This document shows, piece after piece, positions 7,850-15,843 of a stretch of 64,000 nucleotides of DNA. How positions within the stretch are numbered: the first letter of the stretch is position 1; every line of letters begins with the position of its first letter. This DNA is from Flavobacterium psychrophilum (GTDB lineage: Bacteria; Bacteroidota; Bacteroidia; Flavobacteriales; Flavobacteriaceae), in contig CAMAWT010000008.1 of NCBI GenBank assembly GCA_945862065.1, forward strand, positions 62,001 to 126,000, in the 5' to 3' direction. Position numbers and translations under genes: made by a program. The notes beneath the pieces are model-generated. The model did not search any database and had not been told where the DNA came from. It was given only the letters and a program-made list of their open reading frames with translations.

Positions 7850-9090
7850 ACCTATTGTTACATTCACAATTCACAATTCACAATTTACAATTAAAGTTGA
7901 CGGGTTCTAAATCTGAGACTAACAGATTATTGTTGTTACAAGCTTTGTATCCTCAAATCATAATTGAAAACGCTTCCAATTCAGATGATTCCGAAGTGAT
8001 GATAAAAGCCTTACATTCACCATTCACCATTCACCATTCACAATTAATAAACGTTCATCATGCAGGAACCGCCATGCGTTTTTTAACCGCTTATTTTGCC
8101 ATAATTCCTGATTGTGATGTGATTTTGACAGGATCGAGTCGTATGCAAGAGCGTCCCATCAAAATATTAGTTGATGCACTAAATCAGCTTGGAGCCGAAA
8201 TAACTTACGAAGAAAGCGGTGGATTTCCACCATTAAAAATCAAAGGAAAAAAAATTACAAAAAGCAAAGTTTCACTTCCAGCAAACGTAAGTAGTCAATA
8301 CATTTCAGCACTATTACTTATTGCTCCAAAACTAGAGAAAGGTTTAGAACTAACTTTGGAAGGAGAAATTACATCGATTCCTTATATTAATATGACTTTG
8401 GGGTTATTAAATGAAATTGGTGTAGAAACATCATTTATTGAAAATAGAATTATTGTAAAGCCCCAATTCACAATTTACAATTCACAATTCATAATTGAAT
8501 CCGATTGGTCTTCTGCCTCCTACTGGTATTCAATCATCGCATTGTCAGAAATAAACACTCAAATCACCCTTTCAAGTTATAAAAAAGAAAGTCTTCAAGG
8601 AGATTCTGTTTTGGTATCAATCTATGAAAATTTCGGTGTAACGACCCTTTTCAATACGGATAATTCTATAACAATTTCCAAAACCCAAAATCCAAAACTT
8701 GAAACCATAAACTTACATCTCAACAACGCACCAGATATTGCTCAAACAATTGCAGTAACTTGTCTCGGACTCGGGATAGCCTGTAATTTATCAGGATTGC
8801 ATACTCTTAAAATCAAAGAAACAGATCGTTTGGAAGCACTCAAAAATGAATTAACAAAACTCGGTGCAGAAATTTCTGTTACAAATGACAGTTTACAGTT
8901 AGCTGAAACCCAAATAATCAATCCAAATGTTTCTATTGCAACCTATAACGACCACCGAATGGCTATGGCATTTGCACCATTAGCACTAAAAACTTCAATA
9001 ATTATTGAAAATTCTGAGGTCGTTTCAAAATCGTACCCTACTTTTTGGGATGATTTGAAAGAAATAGGATTTAAAATCAATCAAATTTAA
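7846..9090 (+). CDS. aroA: 3-phosphoshikimate 1-carboxyvinyltransferase (EPSP synthase) with repeat-derived insertions
   Basis: AroA joins shikimate-3-phosphate and PEP in the shikimate pathway. Landmarks are GSKSETNR (20-27), HAGTAMRF (72-79, His where most have Asn), SSRMQERPI (97-105), VSSQYISALL (148-157), APDIAQTIA, KETDRLEAL and SKSYPTFWDDL, so substrate-binding residues are largely intact. The protein has 414 residues. Three peptides are odd: LHSQFTIHNLQLK (5-17), LHSPFTIHHSQLI (56-68) and PQFTIYNSQFII (206-217). Each is encoded by tandem ATTCACA-type 7-mers that otherwise occur between genes. The first is at the extreme N-terminus, just after the overlap with the four-helix-bundle gene, so the native start may have been lost. 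Probably active. Confidence 0.93.
   Translation: MNLLLHSQFTIHNLQLKLTGSKSETNRLLLLQALYPQIIIENASNSDDSEVMIKALHSPFTIHHSQLINVHHAGTAMRFLTAYFAIIPDCDVILTGSSRMQERPIKILVDALNQLGAEITYEESGGFPPLKIKGKKITKSKVSLPANVSSQYISALLLIAPKLEKGLELTLEGEITSIPYINMTLGLLNEIGVETSFIENRIIVKPQFTIYNSQFIIESDWSSASYWYSIIALSEINTQITLSSYKKESLQGDSVLVSIYENFGVTTLFNTDNSITISKTQNPKLETINLHLNNAPDIAQTIAVTCLGLGIACNLSGLHTLKIKETDRLEALKNELTKLGAEISVTNDSLQLAETQIINPNVSIATYNDHRMAMAFAPLALKTSIIIENSEVVSKSYPTFWDDLKEIGFKINQI
7860..7894. repeat. ATTCACA 7-mer tandem repeat, copy 1 inside aroA (right arm of inverted repeat)
   Basis: About four units of ATTCACA/ATTTACA. Bases 7862-7876 are an exact inverted copy of 7440-7454. Read in frame it encodes aroA residues 5-17. 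Confidence 0.85.
8013..8047. repeat. CATTCAC 7-mer tandem repeat, copy 2 inside aroA
   Basis: Four near-perfect CATTCAC/A units encode residues 56-68 of AroA, directly before the HAGTAMRF motif. The peptide resembles copy 1 although the units differ slightly. Confidence 0.85.
8464..8496. repeat. ATTCACA 7-mer tandem repeat, copy 3 inside aroA
   Basis: Units ATTCACA, ATTTACA, ATTCACA, ATTCATA encode AroA residues 206-217, near the domain crossover. Confidence 0.8.
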
Positions 9091-9173
9091 AAGTTGATAC
9101 GCTTTGTTTTCTAATCTTTCATACAACAAAATAGCGATACTTTTAAACTTTCTGAAAATAAACAGCAAAACAC

Positions 9174-9205
9174 TTGACAACGCCTATCTGGCAATCGTAT
9201 ATTTG
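9174..9205 (+). promoter_or_regulatory. Promoter of queA (TTG -33 and TATATTTG -7)
   Basis: TTG at 9174-9176 and TATATTTG at 9198-9205 are separated by 21 bases, matching the Flavobacterium promoter consensus TTG/TAnnTTTG. The predicted leader to the ATG at 9274 is roughly 60 bases. This is one of the two best promoters in the window. Confidence 0.7.
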
Positions 9206-9273
9206 CAATCTGATTTTTAAAGGTTTGTAAAATCTACAATCCCTTAAACTTTTAAACAAATAAACTTTTTTAA

Positions 9274-10323
9274 ATGAAATTATCACATTTTCAGTTCCAT
9301 CTTCCAGCAGAATTATTGGCAGAATACCCAGCAGAGAATAGAGACGAATCTCGATTAATGGTCATTGACAGAAAATCTGGAACCATAGAACACAAGATGT
9401 TCAAGGATATCATTGACTATTTTGACGACGGCGATGTGATGATTATTAATAATACCAAAGTTTTTCCAGCTCGTATGTTTGGAAATAAAGAAAAAACAGG
9501 TGCACGCATCGAAGTTTTTTTACTTAGAGAGCTCAATGAAGAACAACGACTTTGGGATGTTTTGGTAGATCCAGCGCGTAAAATTAGAATCGGAAATAAA
9601 TTATATTTTGGTGATGACGATTCACTAGTAGCCGAAGTAATAGACAACACAACCTCAAGAGGAAGAACGTTACGTTTTTTATATGATGGTTCGTATGAAG
9701 AATTTAGAAAAAAATTAACCGAACTTGGCGAAACACCTATTCCAAAATACATTTCACGTGAAGTAACACCAGAAGATGCCGATCGTTACCAAACAATTTA
9801 CGCAAAAGAAGAAGGAGCTGTGGCTGCACCAACTGCCGGACTTCATTTTTCAAAACACCTGCTTAAAAGATTAGAAATTAAAGGTATTGATTTTGCTGAG
9901 GTAACGTTACACGTAGGTTTAGGAACTTTCAATCCAGTTGAAGTTGAAGATTTATCTAAACACAAAATGGATTCGGAAGAATTAAAAATAACACAAGAAG
10001 CGTGTGATATTGTAAACAATGCTAAAGCAAAAAAACAAAGAATTTGCTGCATCGGTACAACTTCAATGCGTGCCATTGAAAGTGCTGTTTCGTCTCAAAA
10101 AACACTAAATCCATTCAACGGTTGGACTAATAAATTCATTTTTCCACCACACGATTTCAGTATTGCAGATAGTATGGTAACCAATTTTCATACTCCAAAA
10201 TCAACATTATTAATGATGATTTCAGCATTTTGTGGACATGATTTAATGAAAAAAGCATACGAAGAAGCCATCAAGGAAGGATATAAATTCTATTCTTATG
10301 GTGATGCCATGTTGATATTATAA
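9274..10323 (+). CDS. queA: S-adenosylmethionine:tRNA ribosyltransferase-isomerase
   Basis: QueA transfers and isomerises the ribosyl group of SAM onto 7-aminomethyl-7-deazaguanine at the tRNA wobble position, giving epoxyqueuosine. The 349-residue length is normal. Recognisable blocks are the N-terminal [21 protein letters not shown], the [12 protein letters not shown] segment, [13 protein letters not shown] (around 175-187), [10 protein letters not shown] and the C-terminal [17 protein letters not shown] followed by YSYGDAMLI. It has its own strong promoter and a hairpin terminator behind it. Another queuosine gene, queE, lies about 15 kb away, so the pathway is scattered. Confidence 0.97.
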   Translation: MKLSHFQFHLPAELLAEYPAENRDESRLMVIDRKSGTIEHKMFKDIIDYFDDGDVMIINNTKVFPARMFGNKEKTGARIEVFLLRELNEEQRLWDVLVDPARKIRIGNKLYFGDDDSLVAEVIDNTTSRGRTLRFLYDGSYEEFRKKLTELGETPIPKYISREVTPEDADRYQTIYAKEEGAVAAPTAGLHFSKHLLKRLEIKGIDFAEVTLHVGLGTFNPVEVEDLSKHKMDSEELKITQEACDIVNNAKAKKQRICCIGTTSMRAIESAVSSQKTLNPFNGWTNKFIFPPHDFSIADSMVTNFHTPKSTLLMMISAFCGHDLMKKAYEEAIKEGYKFYSYGDAMLIL

Positions 10324-10362
10324 AAGCTAAGCCCATAGCTAAATTCACGGTACAATAGATTT

Positions 10363-10392
10363 AATCTCGATAGCAATATCGAGATTTTTTTT
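10363..10392. terminator. Bidirectional terminator between queA and kmo
   Basis: Perfect 10-bp stem AATCTCGATA / TATCGAGATT with GCAA loop, followed by six or more T. The genes converge on it; an A-run on the other side is short, so it fits queA best. Confidence 0.85.
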
Positions 10393-10400
10393 GGGAAAAA

Positions 10401-11747
10401 TTATTGAACTTGAAGTAAGTGAATGATCATATCTTCAACTTCTTGCGAATTCCATTTCTGTTCGATTTGGTCTTTTTGCATAATTTGCTCCATGATTTTG
10501 TTTTGAAAATCACCAATAGCTAGAGCTTCAGCATAAGGTTGCTCACTAAAAGTTACGCGACTGTAAAGCGGTGTCCATAAGTTGGGATGTTTGTCTGAAA
10601 ACCATTTTTCTATTTTCTTTTGTAACAAAAATTTAGGATCAGCTGTTTTGGAACTCATTTCTTCAAAATTTCTTCTTGAAAGTTCAGAAATAGCATCAGC
10701 GTTGGGTTTTCTAGATTTTTGATAGGCATCAAAAATGGCATGCCAATCGTTACCAAATTGTGTAATGAACTCGTTGAGAACAGTAATGTCTTCAAATCCG
10801 GCGTTCATACCGTGTCCGTAAAAAGGGACTAAAGCGTGAGAAGCATCTCCAATTAGAGCTACTTTGTCTTCAAAAGTCCATGGATAGCATTTCATAATAG
10901 CTAAATAACTTGTTGGGTTTTTGAAAAAATCCTGAACCAAATTGGGAATTACTTCTTTGGTATCTGGAAAATGGGTTGCAAAAAAATGTACTAAATCGGA
11001 ATTTTGTTTGAGATTTTGAAAAGAGTTTTCACCATCAAAAGGCATAAAAAGCGTGCAAGTAAAAGTACCGTCGAGGTTTGCAAGTGCCATCAACATAAAA
11101 TTTCCTCTGGGCCAAATATGCAATGAGTTTTTATCTAACTTGTGTGTACCATCCAAATTGGCTGGAATGTGAAGTTCTTTGTAACCAATTTTTAAAAATT
11201 CTTGTGAATAGTCGAACATGCTTTGACGCTGCATTTTATGTCGGATTCTAGAGAAAGCGCCATCTGCACCAAAAACTTTGTCATATTTGATGTCGGTCCA
11301 ATTGCCATGTTCTGTTTCCCCAATATGTAAAGTTGCTGTGGCAAGAGTTACGTCCCATATTTTTTGTTCAAAAAAGAATTCAACACCTTCTATTTCAGCC
11401 AAATCAATCATTTTTCGGTTTAGAATTCCTCTTGAAAGCGAATAAATCGTTTCTCCTTCCTTACCGTAATATTGGTAGTTTACAGTATCTTTTTCTATAT
11501 GAATGGCTCGTTTATCTACAGGTATTCCAATTTTTTTGATTTCATCATCCAGACCTAAATCGGCCAATGCTTTCCAGCCTCTGTTTGACATAACTAAATT
11601 GATAGACCTACCAGAAAAAGAAACTTTTCTGATATCTATACTTCGGTCAAAAACATGAACGGTGTGACCTCGTCTTTTAAGATAAATAGCGAGTAATGTT
11701 CCTACTAAACCTGAACCAACAACAGCTATTTTTTGTGGCGTTTGCAT
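10401..11747 (-). CDS. kmo: Kynurenine 3-monooxygenase
   Basis: KMO is an FAD- and NADPH-dependent hydroxylase converting L-kynurenine to 3-hydroxykynurenine. The 448-residue protein begins with the Rossmann FAD motif VVGSGLVGTLLAIYL (Gly11, Gly13, Gly16). The second FAD motif, LIGDASHALVPFYGHGMNAG, is characteristic of KMO, including the segment after GD that contacts FAD phosphate. The C-terminus resembles the membrane-associated or substrate-closing tail of KMO but has no clear transmembrane helix. Kynureninase lies about 4 kb upstream on the same strand, supporting a tryptophan-catabolic role. A separate promoter is visible. Confidence 0.96.
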   Translation of the reverse strand: MQTPQKIAVVGSGLVGTLLAIYLKRRGHTVHVFDRSIDIRKVSFSGRSINLVMSNRGWKALADLGLDDEIKKIGIPVDKRAIHIEKDTVNYQYYGKEGETIYSLSRGILNRKMIDLAEIEGVEFFFEQKIWDVTLATATLHIGETEHGNWTDIKYDKVFGADGAFSRIRHKMQRQSMFDYSQEFLKIGYKELHIPANLDGTHKLDKNSLHIWPRGNFMLMALANLDGTFTCTLFMPFDGENSFQNLKQNSDLVHFFATHFPDTKEVIPNLVQDFFKNPTSYLAIMKCYPWTFEDKVALIGDASHALVPFYGHGMNAGFEDITVLNEFITQFGNDWHAIFDAYQKSRKPNADAISELSRRNFEEMSSKTADPKFLLQKKIEKWFSDKHPNLWTPLYSRVTFSEQPYAEALAIGDFQNKIMEQIMQKDQIEQKWNSQEVEDMIIHLLQVQ

Positions 11748-11767
11748 TTGGGTTTTTTAAAGTTGAG

Positions 11768-11800
11768 CAAAATTAAGAATAATTAAAAGCTTTCTATCAA
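11768..11800 (-). promoter_or_regulatory. Promoter of kmo
   Basis: On the minus strand TAATTTTG (11768-11775) fits the -7 box, and TTG (11798-11800) lies 22 bases upstream, inside the expected -33 spacing. It is 20 bases before the start codon. Confidence 0.6.
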
Positions 11801-11957
11801 ATTTTTAAAAAACATTTATGTCCAACATTCATTTAATCAAGATTTTTTTCTTTTAATCACGGATTTAAATGATTCTGTGGAAATAATTCGAGAAATCCGA
11901 GAAATCTGAGTCAAAAGCGCGCTAAATTAAATTTATATTTTATGAAGCTTTATGTTT

Positions 11958-14339
11958 TTATTTTTTTCTGAAAATCAAATTCGATGAGGTTTTTTGAATC
12001 TCTTTTTTGTTTAATAACATTTTTCGAAATACCCCTTTAGAATACATTTCTACCTGATCATCATAATGTGAACTCATCGGATTGCCAGATTGTCCTGTTG
12101 GCAAAATACTCCAACTGTTCTCAATATCTGAAAAATCGATGACTCTTCTTGTTGATGGACCCGCTTTAACCGTATATTTACCTTCTTCGTTAAACGTAAA
12201 CATTAAATTATTAATCACTTCATTGGAACCATTTATTTCAAACGGACCCACATTGAAAAAACCACGCAAAGCTTTCGCTTTCCCCATAGCGTGTTGGTAT
12301 TCTATAGAATGAACCTTGTTCCACGTCCAATTTTTCGGATTATCACCTAATTGTTTTTGCAATGATTGTATGGCTTCTTTAAATGATTGATTCATTATAT
12401 CATTTTGAGTTTCTTTCTTTTTTGTTTTCAAATCATCCCACCAAACTGAGGTAGAATTAAGACTTTGACTAGCAACTAGTTGTTTCATTACATGGGTTTC
12501 CAAAAACGCATTGAAATTATCTGTTCCCAACTCATCTTTAAAAGTATTTTTTAAATAGCAAAACATCCATTTATTGTATAGAGTCGGAGCAACTTCATGT
12601 AATTCATTGGAACCTTTCCAATTTTTTAATTCCTGAATGGCACTTTTTTCATTGGTACTTAAAGTAGCATTATCTAAAAATTGCAACCATTTTTTTACCA
12701 AATTTGGAGCTACAGATGACGTATTGTCAACAATCATATTTTTTACATCAGTCGCATTCCAATCGTTTTTTGGTTCGAGTAATGTTTGAATGCGTTTGGC
12801 TCTATCTTCTGGTAAATAATATCCAGGATACAAATAGCCGTCAAACGCTTCTGGCTGATTATTAGCAGAATAGACATATCCCCATTTTGGGTTTACAGCT
12901 GATGGATTTTTTGAAAAATCTAAAAATGTTTTTTTGTCATCCATTTCGTTTGAACCATTTAAGATCAAATTTGGGTTCACCGATGCATCTCTTTTATACA
13001 ATTTACCAGAGGTGATCCAAGCAATATTATTTTGAGCATCGCCATACATGATATTCAATCCTGGCGCATGTATTAATGCAATATTTTTATAAAAATTTTC
13101 TTTGTTCTTGGAATGTGAAAGAGCATAAACGGCCTTTAAAATCTGATTTTTTTCTTGGGTATAAATCCAAGACATGGCAATTGGTTTTTTGGTTTTTAAT
13201 GTATTCAGCAAGCCATTCATAATGGGCCCGTGAATACTTTCTTTTATACTTAATTCAACCGATGCACTGTCTTTAACTTTGATGGTTTTTTTTCTAAAAG
13301 TAAAGTCCTTATAGTTGGCACCTATTTTATATTGCATTTCATTTTTCGGATTTACTTCTTCTTGAAACAAATCCAAATCGTCATTTTCAAACATAGTTAA
13401 CCCATAGGCATAATCACGGTTGTGACCCAATAACGGAAACGGCGTTCCAGCCAAATAATATCCATACATTTCATAATCAGGTGTGGAGATGTGTGCTTCG
13501 TACCAAGTGGCGGGTTGCGAAAATCCGATGTGTGGATCGTTTGCCAAAATTACTTTTCCGTTTTTGGTTTTTTGAGCACCAATTACCCAACTGTTACTTC
13601 CAATAAATGGCGGAATAGGCGAGTTGTCTAACAAAGCTGTAAGCGATTTTGAAATTTCAGCATAATCGGTTACTTCCCCTTTATAGTTTTTGAGTTGTGT
13701 GGTACCCAATGAGCCATCCAATCCAAAATCTTTAAGATATTCGGCTCCAAATTGGTTTTTAATATCTGTCAGTAACGGATCTGTTTTTTGCGCCATGGCA
13801 AAACTAAAAGACATAAATCCGAAAATATTATAAACATCCTTCAGCGTATATTTTTCTTTTTCAACTCCTACCAAACTAAATTCAATCGGTGTTTTTCCGT
13901 TTTCGATGTACTGATTAATTCCGTCTAAATAGGCTGTAGAAAATAAATATTCCTCCGAATTTTTATCCATTTCAAGAACTGTCTTTTCAGAATTTTCATC
14001 GAGACCAATACCTGCAAAAAAAAGATCGTTTTTCAATGCCTTGTTTCCAAAAAGTTCCGACAAACGGCCAGGTGCAATTCTTCGCATAAGTTCCATTTGC
14101 CAAAGCCGATCTTGCGCATGTACATATCCCAAAACCACCATCGCATCTTTTTGATTTTCAGCATAAATATGAGGGACACCATAAGCGTCAAAATATACAT
14201 TTGTTTCTTGGCTGATGTTTTCAATTTTGACTTCACCTTCATATTGTGGTTTTGTCGTTTGCAGATAGACAACTACTGAAACCACAATTACCAGAGCCAA
14301 AATGAGAAGTGAAAGGGCAATTTTTTTTATTTTTTTCAT
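11958..14339 (-). CDS. Penicillin acylase family (Ntn-hydrolase) amidase
   Basis: A 793-residue penicillin G acylase/AHL acylase family protein. Residues 7-27 form a signal anchor, so it is periplasmic or membrane-tethered. The alpha-chain segment VYFDAYGVPHIYAENQKDAM and VHAQDRLWQMELMRR is typical. Self-cleavage is expected between Gly247 and Ser248 (FIGSNSWVIG), making Ser248 the N-terminal nucleophile of the beta chain; LANDPHIGFSQPATWYEAHI follows as in the family. Natural substrates of Bacteroidota members are unclear; acyl-homoserine lactones, N-acyl amino acids or antibiotics are possible. It lies alone between kmo and the kynU pair with its own promoter box, so a link to tryptophan catabolism is only positional. 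Confidence 0.92.
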   Translation of the reverse strand: MKKIKKIALSLLILALVIVVSVVVYLQTTKPQYEGEVKIENISQETNVYFDAYGVPHIYAENQKDAMVVLGYVHAQDRLWQMELMRRIAPGRLSELFGNKALKNDLFFAGIGLDENSEKTVLEMDKNSEEYLFSTAYLDGINQYIENGKTPIEFSLVGVEKEKYTLKDVYNIFGFMSFSFAMAQKTDPLLTDIKNQFGAEYLKDFGLDGSLGTTQLKNYKGEVTDYAEISKSLTALLDNSPIPPFIGSNSWVIGAQKTKNGKVILANDPHIGFSQPATWYEAHISTPDYEMYGYYLAGTPFPLLGHNRDYAYGLTMFENDDLDLFQEEVNPKNEMQYKIGANYKDFTFRKKTIKVKDSASVELSIKESIHGPIMNGLLNTLKTKKPIAMSWIYTQEKNQILKAVYALSHSKNKENFYKNIALIHAPGLNIMYGDAQNNIAWITSGKLYKRDASVNPNLILNGSNEMDDKKTFLDFSKNPSAVNPKWGYVYSANNQPEAFDGYLYPGYYLPEDRAKRIQTLLEPKNDWNATDVKNMIVDNTSSVAPNLVKKWLQFLDNATLSTNEKSAIQELKNWKGSNELHEVAPTLYNKWMFCYLKNTFKDELGTDNFNAFLETHVMKQLVASQSLNSTSVWWDDLKTKKKETQNDIMNQSFKEAIQSLQKQLGDNPKNWTWNKVHSIEYQHAMGKAKALRGFFNVGPFEINGSNEVINNLMFTFNEEGKYTVKAGPSTRRVIDFSDIENSWSILPTGQSGNPMSSHYDDQVEMYSKGVFRKMLLNKKEIQKTSSNLIFRKK

Positions 14340-14359
14340 TATTAGGGAACTTTAATTAT

Positions 14360-14367
14360 CAAATATA
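14360..14367 (-). promoter_or_regulatory. -7 promoter box (TATATTTG) of the penicillin-acylase gene
   Basis: TATATTTG on the minus strand is a full match to TAnnTTTG and lies 20 bases upstream of the ATG. Confidence 0.5.
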
Positions 14368-14490
14368 AAAAAAGGCGCGAAATTATCCACACCTTTTGAT
14401 TTTTATTTAAACCGATGATTAAAACAGATTTGTTTCATCCCAAATTTTATTTCAATTAGCACCAACACGCTTGTGCACCTTCCCAGCCAT

Positions 14491-14630
14491 ATTCCCGCTT
14501 TTTGCTACAATCTTTTTGTTTACCCAAACAGGGTTCAAAACCCTGTCAGGGTAAACAAAAAGGATTTCCGCTTCAATCGGGGGTAAAACTCCAAAGTTTT
14601 TGGCATTTTCCAAACTTTTGGCTATTTAGT
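14491..14630. repeat. Long hairpin repeat, copy A (REP-like family)
   Basis: Outer palindrome ATTCCCGCTTTTtGCTACAATCTTTTTGTTT...AAACAAAAAGGATTTCCGCTTCAATCGGGGG with an inner pair of CAGGGT/ACCCTG arms at about 14522-14553. It continues with a flank (CTCCAAAG...CAAACTTTTGGCTATTT) that is also present in copies E and F. The left inner arm has mutated (CCCAAACAGGGT). It fills most of the 403-base gap 14340-14742. Behind it, 14630-14690 is a GTTTCAAAGTTT simple repeat. Confidence 0.75.
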
Positions 14631-14742
14631 TTCAAAGTTTTTGAGTTTAAGAGTTTCAAAGTTTCAAAGTTTTTGCATTAACAATCACTAATCACTAACT
14701 TTTATTGAAAATCCCAAGTGTATTGCTCCCGATAAAAGAAAT

Positions 14743-15831
14743 TTATTTTCTTGGAAAAATAATTTTATTTCCGGTTTCGAGACCGTTGTTTTTTGCTAAA
14801 ACACCACACATATGGAATAACATGCGCGCACCAACGTTACCGTCCCAATCGTCATTTTCGCCCGGAGCCACTTCAACTAAGTCAAAACCTATTATTTCTT
14901 TACCGCTTTGAGCCAAGAGATTGAACAAATAAGTCGCTTGTTCAAACGAAAAGCCACCAGGCACCGGCGTTCCTGTATTTGGGCAATACCATGGGTACAT
15001 TCCGTCTATATCAAAACTGATGCACACTTTTTGCGGAAGCGCTTGGATTATGGCAATGCATTGATTGTGCCATGTTTTTCCTTCGAAAGTTTCTTGTTTC
15101 AAATTGGCATCGGTATGCACCACAACGCGACCGTTTTGTTGATGAACCACTTCAACTTCTTGCACACAGAAATCCCTGATGCCAACTTGAACAATTTTTG
15201 AAATTTGAGGAATTTGAAGGGCATTGTACATAATGGATGCGTGCGAATATGTGAAGCCTTCGTAGGCAATACGCAAATCCATGTGGGCGTCTAGGTGCAG
15301 CAAACCAAAATCTGTGTGCTTGGTTGCCAACGCCTCATAATAGCCTAATGGCGTAGAATGATCTCCACCCAAAAGTGCTACTTTTTTGCCTTGATTCATC
15401 CAATATAGAACAATGTCTTTTACTTCGGTATGGAGATTTCTGCAAACAGAATTAATTTCGTTTAAACTTTTGATTAATTCAGGATTTTGAGTTACATCTT
15501 GACCATCTTCAAGTGCTTGAATGATGGGTTGTGCAAGCGCTTTGTATGTATCTGAATTGGATTTCCATGCATCTGGAATTTCGGCAAGATACATGCCGAG
15601 TTTCCATAAATCTGGAAACTCTTGGTGATGCAAATCCACTTGAAACGAAGCGTCTAACACAGCATTTGGCCCTTCTGAAGCACCTGCTCCATAACTAACG
15701 GTTACTTCCCAAGGCACTGGAATAATGATGATTTCGGATTGATCTGCCGAAAAAGGCAACCCAAAAATGGTGGCATCGGCAAGTCCTGGCTGACTTGGGT
15801 CAAAGTTTTGAATGATTTGGTCTTTGGTCAT
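14743..15831 (-). CDS. Arginase/agmatinase-family ureohydrolase
   Basis: A 362-residue ureohydrolase-fold protein. The binuclear manganese ligands are all present: His158 (GGDHST), Asp181, His183 and Asp185 (HLDAHMDLR), Asp274 and Asp276 (SFDIDGMYP). This fold includes arginase, agmatinase, formimidoylglutamase and guanidinobutyrase. The family SFDIDxxDP motif reads SFDIDGMYPWYCPNTGTP here, so the substrate loop is not that of textbook agmatinase. It lies 12 bases behind kynU and is presumably cotranscribed. The substrate cannot be decided; formimidoylglutamate (hutU is in the window but 23 kb away) and guanidino compounds are both possible. Confidence 0.88.
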   Translation of the reverse strand: MTKDQIIQNFDPSQPGLADATIFGLPFSADQSEIIIIPVPWEVTVSYGAGASEGPNAVLDASFQVDLHHQEFPDLWKLGMYLAEIPDAWKSNSDTYKALAQPIIQALEDGQDVTQNPELIKSLNEINSVCRNLHTEVKDIVLYWMNQGKKVALLGGDHSTPLGYYEALATKHTDFGLLHLDAHMDLRIAYEGFTYSHASIMYNALQIPQISKIVQVGIRDFCVQEVEVVHQQNGRVVVHTDANLKQETFEGKTWHNQCIAIIQALPQKVCISFDIDGMYPWYCPNTGTPVPGGFSFEQATYLFNLLAQSGKEIIGFDLVEVAPGENDDWDGNVGARMLFHMCGVLAKNNGLETGNKIIFPRK

Positions 15832-15843
15832 TGTAAGAAATTC

